Positions 43,743 through 52,763 of a stretch of 64,000 nt of DNA are shown piece by piece (the first letter of the stretch is position 1; each line of letters opens with the position of its first letter). The position numbers and the translations under genes were made by a program. Source of the DNA: Antarctobacter heliothermus (GTDB lineage Bacteria > Pseudomonadota > Alphaproteobacteria > Rhodobacterales > Rhodobacteraceae); contig NZ_CP022540.1 in the NCBI RefSeq assembly GCF_002237555.1, positions 868,001-932,000 of the forward strand. Direction: 5' to 3'. Below the pieces are notes generated by a model. It searched no databases. It saw only the letters and a program-made list of their open reading frames with translations, and was not told where the DNA came from.

Positions 43743-46700
43743 TCACTCCGCCGCGTGGCTGGGAAAGGCCACCACTTCGCCATTGCCGCCAGATGCCGCC
43801 TCTGCGCCGTCGATCGCGTCCCGCATAATTGCAGCCAGCACGCGCACGTTAGGCTCTAGCACCATGCTGTCATGGTCGCCGGGCACCTCGTGCACCTCAA
43901 CCCCCGGCACCATCCGGCCCCAGTCGTTGTCATGGGTCACATAGGTCCGCTCCGAGTTCACCAGCGCACCGTTTGAAACCGCCCATTTTCCCACCAGCGG
44001 CGGACGACACAGCACCACGCGCCCATCCCAAGGCCGCACCGTGTACCCGGCGATGGCGCGGTAGAACGCCGCTTCGATTTCGGCGTTGTGGAAACCGTGC
44101 TGCGGACCTGTAGCCTCTGCCTGCCGCCGTTTGGCGATCTCCCATTTGATGCGGTTCTTCAGCCAGATGAAGGGATACAGCGGCCCCTTTTCGCGGGCCT
44201 GATGCCATTGGATGATCAACCGATCTTGCCGTGACAAAGCCCGCCGCTGCGGCAAAGGCGTGTCCAGCATGACCACCAGAGAGACCTCTTCGCCCATGAT
44301 CTCCAATTGGCGCGCCACCTCATAGGCGGTAATTCCACCGCCAGAGAACCCCCCAAGCATGTAGGGACCGTTCGGTTGCACTTGCCGCATCTCGGCGATG
44401 TAATCGCGCGCCGCCTCTTCGATGCTGTCGTGCGGGGCCTCGCCGCCATACAGGCCCCGCGCCTGAAGACCGTAAAACGGCCGGTCCGCGCCCAACAGAT
44501 GCGCAAGGTGGCGCAGGTTCAGCACGTTGCCAAACATCCCTGCGATCAGGAAAAAGGGCCGTCGCGCGCCACCGTCGCCGTCATGCATCGGCACCAAATG
44601 CGTGAAACGACGCTCTGGCGTGGGTTTGGCACCGGGCTCGGCATCAACGGGGCCAATCTGCGCCTCAATCAAGGCGGCGCATTTGCGAATGGTCGGCGCC
44701 TCGAACAGAACAGAGATCGGGAAATCCACGCGGAACGCCTTTTTCACCATCGCAAACAGACGCACCGCGATCAACGAATGCCCGCCAAGGTCGAAAAAGC
44801 TGTCTTCGGCACCGACGTTTTGTACGCCCAGCAGTTCCTCCCAGAACCCGGCCAGCCGCTGCTCTATCTCACCCTCAGGGGCGACATAATCGCTTTCCAA
44901 TTGCGGCCGATCAAAGGTCTGCCCGCTTGTCGCCTCTGCCACCGAGGCCGCCGCCTGACGCGTCAGTGCATCCAGATCCATCGAGGACACCACCACCTGC
45001 CGCGCGCCCAATGCGAGCGCCCGATGAAACGCCTCAATCCCCTCGTCCGGCAAGATGCCTTGGCTCAGGTTATGCGCCAGACGCTCTTCGGCGGCGGACA
45101 ACGGATGCAAGATGTCGGTGTCATCCAGTTCCAGTTCGGCAGCCGTCAGCGGAGGGGCGGCCTTCAGCACATTCGCCGTGGCCAATTTGCGGATGGTAAA
45201 GCCCGTGACCTCGACCAGCACCTCTCCTGCGGCGTCGCACAGCGTGATGTCAAAGCTCGCCGTCTCACGGTCCGCGCGGTTTTCAGCAGCATTGCGGACC
45301 CAGGACACAACGCGATCCGGTAGCGCCCCATGTACCCGCACGCGGCCATAGCGCACCGGCACCCACAAATGCGTCGGCTGATAGCCCGCAATCAGATCCA
45401 TCGCCCATCCGGTGGCAATGTCCATCAGCGCCGGGTGCAGCAGAGTTTCGGGCGCAGAGGCATTCGCGAGCAGCGACAGGTCGGCAATCCCTTCCCCTTG
45501 CCCCAGCGCGCGGGCATCCAGCACCCTCCAACTGTCACCAAACGCCAGATGCACCTCCTGCGCCGAAGTCAGCTTGGCCCCGTTGCCGTCCACATGGGCC
45601 GGGCATCGCGCCCGGATCGCGTCCAGATCCAGCCGAGCGGGCCGCGCCATCGGCATCAGCGACAGCGCCCCCTGCGCCGTCAGGGCAAAGCCGTGGCGAC
45701 CATTCAGTGTGGCATCCCCCAGCACGTCAAAGTCATAGCCCTCGTCAGAGCGTGTCAGCCGCAGCCGCACATCCCGCGCGCCACCATCGGCCACCCTCAG
45801 GGGGCGCAGGAACGACAGGTCGCGGATCTCGAACACGCCGCTTTCGCCATGGGCCTGCAGCGCTTGGGCTGCCAGCGATAGATAGCCGGTGCCCGGCAAC
45901 AGCGCATCGCCCGCCTTGGTGCGATGCTGATCGATGAACCAGTCGTCAGTGGAATAGCGCGCGGAAAAGATGCGGTTGCCGTGGTCGTCGAAACTCGCCT
46001 CGGCCAGCATCTCTTGCGCCACCGGCGTCACCGGGGGTTTCGGCAGGTCGCCAGTGCGCGCGGCGACTGCCTCGGCCGCCATGCCGACCTCGTTCCAGAT
46101 ACCCCAGTTGATCGCGACGATCCGCGTCTTTCCAGTGCGAGCGCAGGCAAAGGCGTTCAAGAACTCATTTGCGGCGACGTAGTCCACCTGACCCGCCGGT
46201 GCGGTGACGGTGGAAGAGGAACTGAACAGCGCCATCCAGTCCAGCGCACCGTCAGGGAAAACCTCTCCCAATACCTGCGCTCCGTGGATTTTAGGGGTGA
46301 ATACGTCCTCGACGCTGGCGGACGTTTTGGTCAGCAAAGGAGCATCGTCAATGACGCCCGCGCCATGAATCACGCCGGTGATCGGACCAAATCGGTCCTC
46401 AACCGTGCGCCGTACTTGCTGCATCTGGCCAAGGTTGCAAACGTCTGCGGCCAACACCATGACCTCTGCCCCGGCCTCTTCCAAGGCCTGAACGGATTTG
46501 ATCCGCCGTGCAATCCGGTCCTGCGGTGCGTGGCGATGCAGGTAATCGGGCCAGTCGGCACGATCCGGCAGCGCCTTGCGCGCCAATAGCACCAGTTTTG
46601 CCCCCCGTGAGGCGAAATCCTGCGCCAATGTCAGACCAATTCCGCCAAACCCGCCGGTGATCAGAACAACGCCGCCCCCTTCGACCACGGGTTCCTCGCG

Positions 46701-49700
46701 CAGTGCCACGGGACGCAGCGCGCATTCGAAACGGCGATCGCCGCGCAGGGCCGCGATGCGATCCCCCGGTTCACTGAGCAGTTCCTCCAGAACGCGCAAA
46801 GCCAGCGCCTCCTGCGCGGCGTCCTGTGCCGCCTGCCCCTTGGCCCGCGACCAGAATGAAGCCTCCAATGGGTTTGGCAATGTCACGTCCAGAGTCGAGA
46901 CGCTTACGCCCGGTAGTTCGCGCGGGATCACCCGGGCAGGCCCCGCGATGGTCGCCTTTTCAGGGTAGGGCAGCGCCTCATCCCGCAATTGCGCAGCGCC
47001 ATTCGTCACGACGGTCATATGCAACGGACGCGGCAGCCCCTCAGTCTCCATCGCCTGCGCAAGGAACATCAGCGCATAGAATCCTTGCTCTTGCACGCGG
47101 TGGAAAAAGCTGGACCCGGGACGATGGGTTTCCCCTTCTGTCAGCAACCAGAAATGCCCGATCCGTGTGGGCACGATCCCACGCAGACCAAGGTCCTGCA
47201 ACAAAAGGTCATATCCTTCGCGCCCGCGTTCTGGTGCCAGCACATAACCCTCGCCGACACGCGAGAATGCGTCGCCGGGGCGCACCTCGACCACAGCATG
47301 GCCAGCCTTGCGCAGACGATGCACCGAACGCATCGCCACGCCAGCCTCATCCATAAACATGAGCCAGACCTGAGGTGTGGCCTCATGCAGGCCCTCCACC
47401 ACGTCCACTTCGACCGGGGCGGACCGGGGCCGCCAAACCGGCTGCCAGCCCCATTCGGACAGGTCGTCATTGCGCATCAGGAAACTGGGCGCGCTGTCTG
47501 TTGCGGCCTTGCCCGGAGCGATGAAATAGGGGCTGCGCTGAAAGGCATAGGTCGGCAGAACCACGCGGTTGCGCCGCGCGTCGCCCCAGATCTGCCCCCA
47601 GTCAATGTCCACGCCCAGCGCGGACAGCCGCCCCAGCACCTCGAACATGTGCTTGTCGTCGGCGATCGCTTCTTCGGGATGGCGCAGCGACGACAGCACC
47701 TGATTGCCGGAAACCTCGGCGTGTTGCCGCGCCAGAGAGGACAGCGCCTTGCCCGGTCCGACCTCAAGAAAAACCCGGTTGTCCGCAGCCAAGGCCCCCA
47801 CGCAATCGGCGAACAGCACCGTGCCGCGCAGATGCGCAACCCAATAGTCCGGGTCCGTCGCCTGTTCCGCCGTCATCATCTGGCCGGTCCGATTCGATGT
47901 CAGAGGAAGCCGCGGCGCGTGCAGATCTATCGACCGCAAGTATTCGCCAAATTGCGCCAAAATCGGCTCCAGCATGCGGCTGTGCGCCGCGATGTCGATG
48001 CCGATGCGGGTGTTTTGCACCTCACGCCGCTCCAACTCTGCCTGCAAGACATCCAGCGCCGCCTGCGGCCCGGACGCCACCGACAGTTCTGGTCCGTTCA
48101 CCGCGCCCAGATCCAGATCATCGCCCAACAAGGGCTGCAGTTCATCCGCAGGCAGGCCCACTGACAGCATCCCGCCCGCAGGCACCGAGTCAAACAGCCG
48201 CCCGCGCAGGTGCACCAAACCGATGCAATCCTCAAATCCGATCACCCCCGCCACGCAGGCGGCGGTGTTTTCGCCCATGCTATGACCGGTCAGCGCGACA
48301 GGCGTCACGCCCCAACTTTGCCACAACTGCGCCAGCGCATATTCCGTGATCATGATCAGCGGCAATTGCAGTGAGGGCGTCAACAGCGCGGCATCCGCTG
48401 CCGCCTCTTCCCCGCGCGGGGGTAGCCAAAGATCCCGGACCCCCGGCTTCTTCTTGGCAGAAATACTCACTTCGGCATCGCCACCCGCGATCCGCTCAAG
48501 ATGGTCCAGCCCCCGGTCCATCCACTCAGCAAAAACCGGCTCTGTCTCATACAGATCACGCGCCATGCCTGCGTACTGCGCGCCCCCGCCGGGAAACATG
48601 AACACGACCTCAGGCCGGTCCAGCGCTTGATGGTCGAACACCCGCCGCGCCTCGACGCCTTCCAATAGGCGCGCCGCCTCTTCGTGAGAGTTCGCCACAA
48701 CGACCCGGCGCTTTTCAAACGCGCGCCGCCCCTCTTTCAGGGTCCAAGCGACATCCGCCAGATCCTGTTCCGGATGCGCCCGCAGATGCGTGGCCAACCG
48801 GGTGGCATTGCCGTCCAGCGCCAGTTTGCTCCGGGCGGAGATCGTCAGAATTTGGAACGGCCAGTCAGATTTCGCGCTTGCCGCGCGCTCCGGTGCCTCT
48901 TCGAGAACCACATGTGCGTTGGTCCCGCCCACCCCCAAAGAGTTCACCCCGGCGCGGCGCGGATGCGTCAATCGCGGCCAGTCGCGCAAACGGTCGTTCA
49001 CCGCAAAGGGCGACCCATCAAAGTCAATCGCGGGGTTCGGGGCCTCAAACCCCAATGAGGGTGGCATCTGCTGGTTGTGCAGGGCCAGGGACGCCTTGAT
49101 CAAGGACGCCACACCCGCCGCCGTATCCAGATGCCCGATGTTGGTCTTGACCGATCCGATGCGGCAATGACCAACAGCATTCGATGTCTCGGCAAAGGCC
49201 TGTGTCAGTGCGGCCACCTCAATCGGGTCGCCCAGATAGGTGCCGGTGCCGTGGCATTCGACGTAATCCACAGTATCCGCCGTAACCCCCGCAATGGCCT
49301 GCGCCTCCGCCACGGCCACGGCCTGTCCCTCGACGCTGGGCGCGAGGTATCCGGCCTTTTGTGCGCCGTCATTGTTGACAGCGGACCCCTTGATCACCGC
49401 CCAGATGTGGTCGCCATCAGCCGCCGCATCTGCCAGCCGCCGCAACACCACAACCCCCGCGCCAGAGCCGAACACCGTGCCTTGCGCGCGATGGTCAAAG
49501 GCGTGGCATTGGCCGTCCGGAGACAGGATTTCATTCTCCTTGTAGAGATACCCGCGCCCCTGCGGCAGTTCGATGGTCACGCCGCCCGCAATGGCCATGT
49601 CGCATTCACCGTTCAGCAGCGCTTGCGCGGCGTAGTGTGTCGCCACCAACGAGGTCGAACACGCCGTCTGAAGGTTGATCGACGGCCCGTGCAGATCCAG

Positions 49701-50210
49701 CACATGGCTCAGCCGCGTGGTCATGAAATCCTTGTCGTTGCCAGTATGGCGCAGCAAGAACATGCCCGTATTCTCGACCAGATCCGGGTTCGAACAGACG
49801 TTGAAATAAAAGTACGACCCCATGCCACAACCGGCAAAGACACCAACCTGACCGTCGAATGTCTCGGGCACATGACCTGCCGTCTCCAGCGCCTCCCAGG
49901 CGCATTCCAGGAATTGGCGGTGCTGCGGGTCCATGATCGCCGCCTCCTTTGGACTGAATCCAAAGAACTCGGCATCGAAGTGGTCAAAATCATCCAGAGG
50001 CGCGGCAAAAGGCACATAATCGCGGTGCCGCATCAGGCCGGGGTCTTCGCCCGCCGCGCGCAAATCGTCCTCAGACAGACGCCGGATCGACGACACGCCG
50101 TCACGCAGATTTCGCCAATAGGTCGCGATGTCCGCAGCCCCCGGCAAATGCGCCGCCATCCCCACGATGGCGATATCGTTTTCACCAATGCGGGCGTTGT
50201 CATCGGTCAT
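43743..50210 (-). CDS. modular type I PKS: KS-AT-KR-DH-ACP-TE
   Basis: 2155 residues. The ketosynthase has C184 (TACSTSL), H320 (HGTGT) and H360 (KTNIGH). The acyltransferase has GHSMGE (S644), with AAHS in place of the classical HAFH/YASH specificity motif. A long linker leads to a ketoreductase with TGGFGGIG (about 1185), FSSSSTVTAPAGQVDYVAANEF and WGIWNEVGMA. A dehydratase-like double hotdog follows, with H1429 (DQHRTKAGDALLPG) and D1597 (HPALMDIATG). Next is ILPDEGIEAFHRAL...QVVVSSMDL, which normally closes a KR. Then come ACP S1812 (DLGGHSLI) and a thioesterase with GFSGGG (S1956) and GDHDSMV. The ATG at 50210 follows GGAG; a TTG at 50222 is possible. First gene of the PKS-GT-NRPS operon. 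Confidence 0.94.
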   Translation of the reverse strand: MTDDNARIGENDIAIVGMAAHLPGAADIATYWRNLRDGVSSIRRLSEDDLRAAGEDPGLMRHRDYVPFAAPLDDFDHFDAEFFGFSPKEAAIMDPQHRQFLECAWEALETAGHVPETFDGQVGVFAGCGMGSYFYFNVCSNPDLVENTGMFLLRHTGNDKDFMTTRLSHVLDLHGPSINLQTACSTSLVATHYAAQALLNGECDMAIAGGVTIELPQGRGYLYKENEILSPDGQCHAFDHRAQGTVFGSGAGVVVLRRLADAAADGDHIWAVIKGSAVNNDGAQKAGYLAPSVEGQAVAVAEAQAIAGVTADTVDYVECHGTGTYLGDPIEVAALTQAFAETSNAVGHCRIGSVKTNIGHLDTAAGVASLIKASLALHNQQMPPSLGFEAPNPAIDFDGSPFAVNDRLRDWPRLTHPRRAGVNSLGVGGTNAHVVLEEAPERAASAKSDWPFQILTISARSKLALDGNATRLATHLRAHPEQDLADVAWTLKEGRRAFEKRRVVVANSHEEAARLLEGVEARRVFDHQALDRPEVVFMFPGGGAQYAGMARDLYETEPVFAEWMDRGLDHLERIAGGDAEVSISAKKKPGVRDLWLPPRGEEAAADAALLTPSLQLPLIMITEYALAQLWQSWGVTPVALTGHSMGENTAACVAGVIGFEDCIGLVHLRGRLFDSVPAGGMLSVGLPADELQPLLGDDLDLGAVNGPELSVASGPQAALDVLQAELERREVQNTRIGIDIAAHSRMLEPILAQFGEYLRSIDLHAPRLPLTSNRTGQMMTAEQATDPDYWVAHLRGTVLFADCVGALAADNRVFLEVGPGKALSSLARQHAEVSGNQVLSSLRHPEEAIADDKHMFEVLGRLSALGVDIDWGQIWGDARRNRVVLPTYAFQRSPYFIAPGKAATDSAPSFLMRNDDLSEWGWQPVWRPRSAPVEVDVVEGLHEATPQVWLMFMDEAGVAMRSVHRLRKAGHAVVEVRPGDAFSRVGEGYVLAPERGREGYDLLLQDLGLRGIVPTRIGHFWLLTEGETHRPGSSFFHRVQEQGFYALMFLAQAMETEGLPRPLHMTVVTNGAAQLRDEALPYPEKATIAGPARVIPRELPGVSVSTLDVTLPNPLEASFWSRAKGQAAQDAAQEALALRVLEELLSEPGDRIAALRGDRRFECALRPVALREEPVVEGGGVVLITGGFGGIGLTLAQDFASRGAKLVLLARKALPDRADWPDYLHRHAPQDRIARRIKSVQALEEAGAEVMVLAADVCNLGQMQQVRRTVEDRFGPITGVIHGAGVIDDAPLLTKTSASVEDVFTPKIHGAQVLGEVFPDGALDWMALFSSSSTVTAPAGQVDYVAANEFLNAFACARTGKTRIVAINWGIWNEVGMAAEAVAARTGDLPKPPVTPVAQEMLAEASFDDHGNRIFSARYSTDDWFIDQHRTKAGDALLPGTGYLSLAAQALQAHGESGVFEIRDLSFLRPLRVADGGARDVRLRLTRSDEGYDFDVLGDATLNGRHGFALTAQGALSLMPMARPARLDLDAIRARCPAHVDGNGAKLTSAQEVHLAFGDSWRVLDARALGQGEGIADLSLLANASAPETLLHPALMDIATGWAMDLIAGYQPTHLWVPVRYGRVRVHGALPDRVVSWVRNAAENRADRETASFDITLCDAAGEVLVEVTGFTIRKLATANVLKAAPPLTAAELELDDTDILHPLSAAEERLAHNLSQGILPDEGIEAFHRALALGARQVVVSSMDLDALTRQAAASVAEATSGQTFDRPQLESDYVAPEGEIEQRLAGFWEELLGVQNVGAEDSFFDLGGHSLIAVRLFAMVKKAFRVDFPISVLFEAPTIRKCAALIEAQIGPVDAEPGAKPTPERRFTHLVPMHDGDGGARRPFFLIAGMFGNVLNLRHLAHLLGADRPFYGLQARGLYGGEAPHDSIEEAARDYIAEMRQVQPNGPYMLGGFSGGGITAYEVARQLEIMGEEVSLVVMLDTPLPQRRALSRQDRLIIQWHQAREKGPLYPFIWLKNRIKWEIAKRRQAEATGPQHGFHNAEIEAAFYRAIAGYTVRPWDGRVVLCRPPLVGKWAVSNGALVNSERTYVTHDNDWGRMVPGVEVHEVPGDHDSMVLEPNVRVLAAIMRDAIDGAEAASGGNGEVVAFPSHAAE

Positions 50211-50391
50211 TGCTGACTCCAAATGAATTCACGCCGCCACCCACCGTCTCATTTGCCCGGCGATTGCGGCGATTTTTAGGAGTTTCCGCCTGAATCCGCC
50301 CTATTGGCGACAAGATATGGGGATAACTGTAACGACGCCTAGACAAACAGCCTATCCTTTTCGGGATTGTTTCCTAACGGGAAAAATGGGC

Positions 50392-51753
50392 CTATCCTCC
50401 CTGCAGGACCAGTTGCAGAATCGGGCCCCAGTTCAGCCAAAGCGCCAGTGCCGACAGCATCAGGCCAACCCCAAAAAACACCGCATCATGCAGCCTGTCC
50501 CACGCCCCCGAGCGCCGCGCCAGCCAGACAACCGCCGGATATGCCAGCGTAAAGGCCGCCGCCTGCCCGATCAACGCACCGATCAACCCGGCCGCCTGCA
50601 ATCCGATCAGAACGCAGCCCACCATCAGGACCGCGCGCGCAAAGGCGAGATAGAAATAGCGCCGCGAATCCCCGGCCGCCAAGGCCGCCTGATCATAGGT
50701 CATCACAATCAGCATCGGGATTTGCGCACAGGCCAACACCACGGCCACAGCCCCTGCCTCATCATAGCGTACGTCATATAGCGTCTGCACCAACCAGACC
50801 CCGAGCAGGGCAAAGACCGCCACAAACCCGATCAACAGCGACGAGACGGCAAACCGCATCTTGCGCAGCTTGAGGAAGTTTTCCCGGCTTTCGGTAGGCG
50901 GGGTTTCCCGGTAGACAGGGATCAAGATTTTATGCGTCACCAGATTGCCCAGCATCAGCGGGAAAGACGCCCAGAAAAACCCGATATTGTAGACTCCAAA
51001 AGCGTCCAGCGCGATAAACTTGCCAATCAGCATCTTGTCGGCTTGGGTAAAGAAGAACCCGCAGACCGTGGCTAGAAACACCCATTTGCCAAAACCAATC
51101 AGCTCTTTTGCCGCCGCTTTTTCCCAGCGCAGCCGGTTGCCTGGCCCAGGCAGAAAGCGCCAGTTCAGAACAACCTCGATCAGAGCGCCGATCACGCCTG
51201 ACACTACCAGCGCCCAGATTGACCCCCACCACCAAGCCAGCAGGACCGCGGTGAGCATTCCGGCCACTTGCGTCCCGATGTCCAGAACCGTCACCCGGCC
51301 CAGCATCAGGTGTCGGTTGGCGGTGATCATCCGCGTCGGTCGAAACCCGGTAATCAGCAGCGTCAGCGCAGAGACTGGCAAGATTTGCGCCAGCATCGGT
51401 TGGTCATAAAACCACGCCATCGGCCAGGCCAATGCGCAAGCCACCAGCCACAGCCCAACGCCACGAAACGCCTGAATGGTCCATGCGGTATCCAGAAAGC
51501 GTTGATCGTCGCCGCGTCTGGATTGCATGATCGATGGGGTCACTCCGACGTCGGAAAACTGCCCCAACCCCATCAGGAACACCATGACCAAGGCCATCAG
51601 GCCAAAAGCCTCTGGGAACAGCAGGCGGGTCAGAATCAGGTTTGACGCCAGACGCAAGACTTGGGCAAAACCAAAACTGCCCATCGTGAGCAGCGATGAA
51701 CGCATGGCGCGTGCGGTGATCGACCCGCCTCGGAGCGCGGCAAGCGTGCTCAT
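50392..51753 (-). CDS. Wzx-like polysaccharide flippase (MATE/MOP superfamily)
   Basis: 453 residues, about 12-14 hydrophobic segments. The N-terminal half has FAQVLRLASNLILTRLLFPEAFGLMALVMVF and FSDVGVTPSIMQSRRGDDQRFLDTAWTIQAFRGV, the signature of the polysaccharide-exporter branch (WzxC/RfbX/MviN-like). It would flip lipid-linked repeat units to the periplasm for the Wzy-like polymerase. The ATG overlaps the stop of its downstream partner glycosyltransferase (TCAT on the forward strand), so they form a two-gene operon transcribed toward the PKS, 182 bases upstream of it. Confidence 0.88.
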   Translation of the reverse strand: MSTLAALRGGSITARAMRSSLLTMGSFGFAQVLRLASNLILTRLLFPEAFGLMALVMVFLMGLGQFSDVGVTPSIMQSRRGDDQRFLDTAWTIQAFRGVGLWLVACALAWPMAWFYDQPMLAQILPVSALTLLITGFRPTRMITANRHLMLGRVTVLDIGTQVAGMLTAVLLAWWWGSIWALVVSGVIGALIEVVLNWRFLPGPGNRLRWEKAAAKELIGFGKWVFLATVCGFFFTQADKMLIGKFIALDAFGVYNIGFFWASFPLMLGNLVTHKILIPVYRETPPTESRENFLKLRKMRFAVSSLLIGFVAVFALLGVWLVQTLYDVRYDEAGAVAVVLACAQIPMLIVMTYDQAALAAGDSRRYFYLAFARAVLMVGCVLIGLQAAGLIGALIGQAAAFTLAYPAVVWLARRSGAWDRLHDAVFFGVGLMLSALALWLNWGPILQLVLQGG

Positions 51754-52601
51754 CGTCCCCGGCTCCAGTCCTGATTGCTGCGCGGGGTCAATTTGACCGC
51801 CAAAGCGACCCCGGCATAGATCAAAAACCCCAGCGGATCACTCAGGGCGATCCCCAATTTTTCCGCTGCTGGAAAATCAGGCTTGTCCTCGTTACGGATG
51901 AGGTCGGGGTAACGCGCGGCAATCTCATCCACACCCGCGTTCTGCCGCCGCCGCACCCTGACCAGATTGCGCCACCCTTCGGCTATCGGCCAACGGTAAG
52001 AGGAAGGCACGCCAACGCGTTCCTTGGGATCAAAGTGCAGGCGCACAAAAACGTCGTCTGCGATGATGTGGGGAAAGCTCCCCCAGCGCGCGCGCCCCGC
52101 CGCGTTCACGGCAAACAGTCCGCACCCCGGCACCACATCTCGCATAAACGGCACGCGCCGCCAGATCCGCGCATAGGCGCGGCTGATCGGCGTTGTCGCG
52201 ACGATATGGACCGCACCACTTGCGTAGCGTGGCGTGGCGGCGTCCAAGGCAGCGAAAAGCTGCCCCAACAGATCAGGCGTCACCGTCACATCGGCATCCA
52301 GATACACACGGACAGGCCCCTGCGCCGCCGCATCCCCTGCGTTCAGCGCACCCGGCTTGCCGCCCTCCGCGCGTTCTATCACCGCAAGGGTCCAGCCCAT
52401 GCCCGCCGCCTGCGCCGCAAATGACCGCGCCACCGATGCGGTATCATCCACGCAGCCGTTGGCCACCACGATCACCTCGGCGCAGCCGGAAAACCGTGAC
52501 GCCAGCAACGCCTCAAGGCAGCCGCCGATCAGCGCCGCCTCATTGCTTGCTGGCACGATCACAGTGACGTCCGTGCCGCGCGATTGATAGTCTTGATCCA
52601 T
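51750..52601 (-). CDS. glycosyltransferase family 2
   Basis: 283 residues from the ATG at 52601 (GGCAGGGAT upstream); the frame continues upstream without family similarity. VTVIVPASNEAALIGGCLEALL, EVIVVANGCVDDTASVA and VRVYLDADVTVTPDLL (D-x-D site) are the GT2 landmarks; IIADDVFVRLHF is a plausible acceptor/catalytic ED region. A C-terminal hydrophobic stretch (LGFLIYAGVALAVKL) may associate it with the membrane. The flippase gene stands upstream in transcription order only by the 4-base overlap at its stop. Confidence 0.85.
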   Translation of the reverse strand: MDQDYQSRGTDVTVIVPASNEAALIGGCLEALLASRFSGCAEVIVVANGCVDDTASVARSFAAQAAGMGWTLAVIERAEGGKPGALNAGDAAAQGPVRVYLDADVTVTPDLLGQLFAALDAATPRYASGAVHIVATTPISRAYARIWRRVPFMRDVVPGCGLFAVNAAGRARWGSFPHIIADDVFVRLHFDPKERVGVPSSYRWPIAEGWRNLVRVRRRQNAGVDEIAARYPDLIRNEDKPDFPAAEKLGIALSDPLGFLIYAGVALAVKLTPRSNQDWSRGR

Positions 52602-52763
52602 ATCCCTGCCCACACCCGTACCCATGTGGCCACACCTTGAAAAAATACGCCATGCCCCGCACTGGAAACTGCCCCGGAACTGTGGCCAAAGCGTGAAATC
52701 ACTTAGGTTTGTAAGAGACCAACGCCCTAGCGGCGGTGCGGCTGCCATCTCAAGGACTAACAG

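Noticed and set aside
49077..50216. 379-codon forward frame opposite the ketosynthase
   Set aside because: Antisense shadow of the PKS; no start signal and no family similarity.
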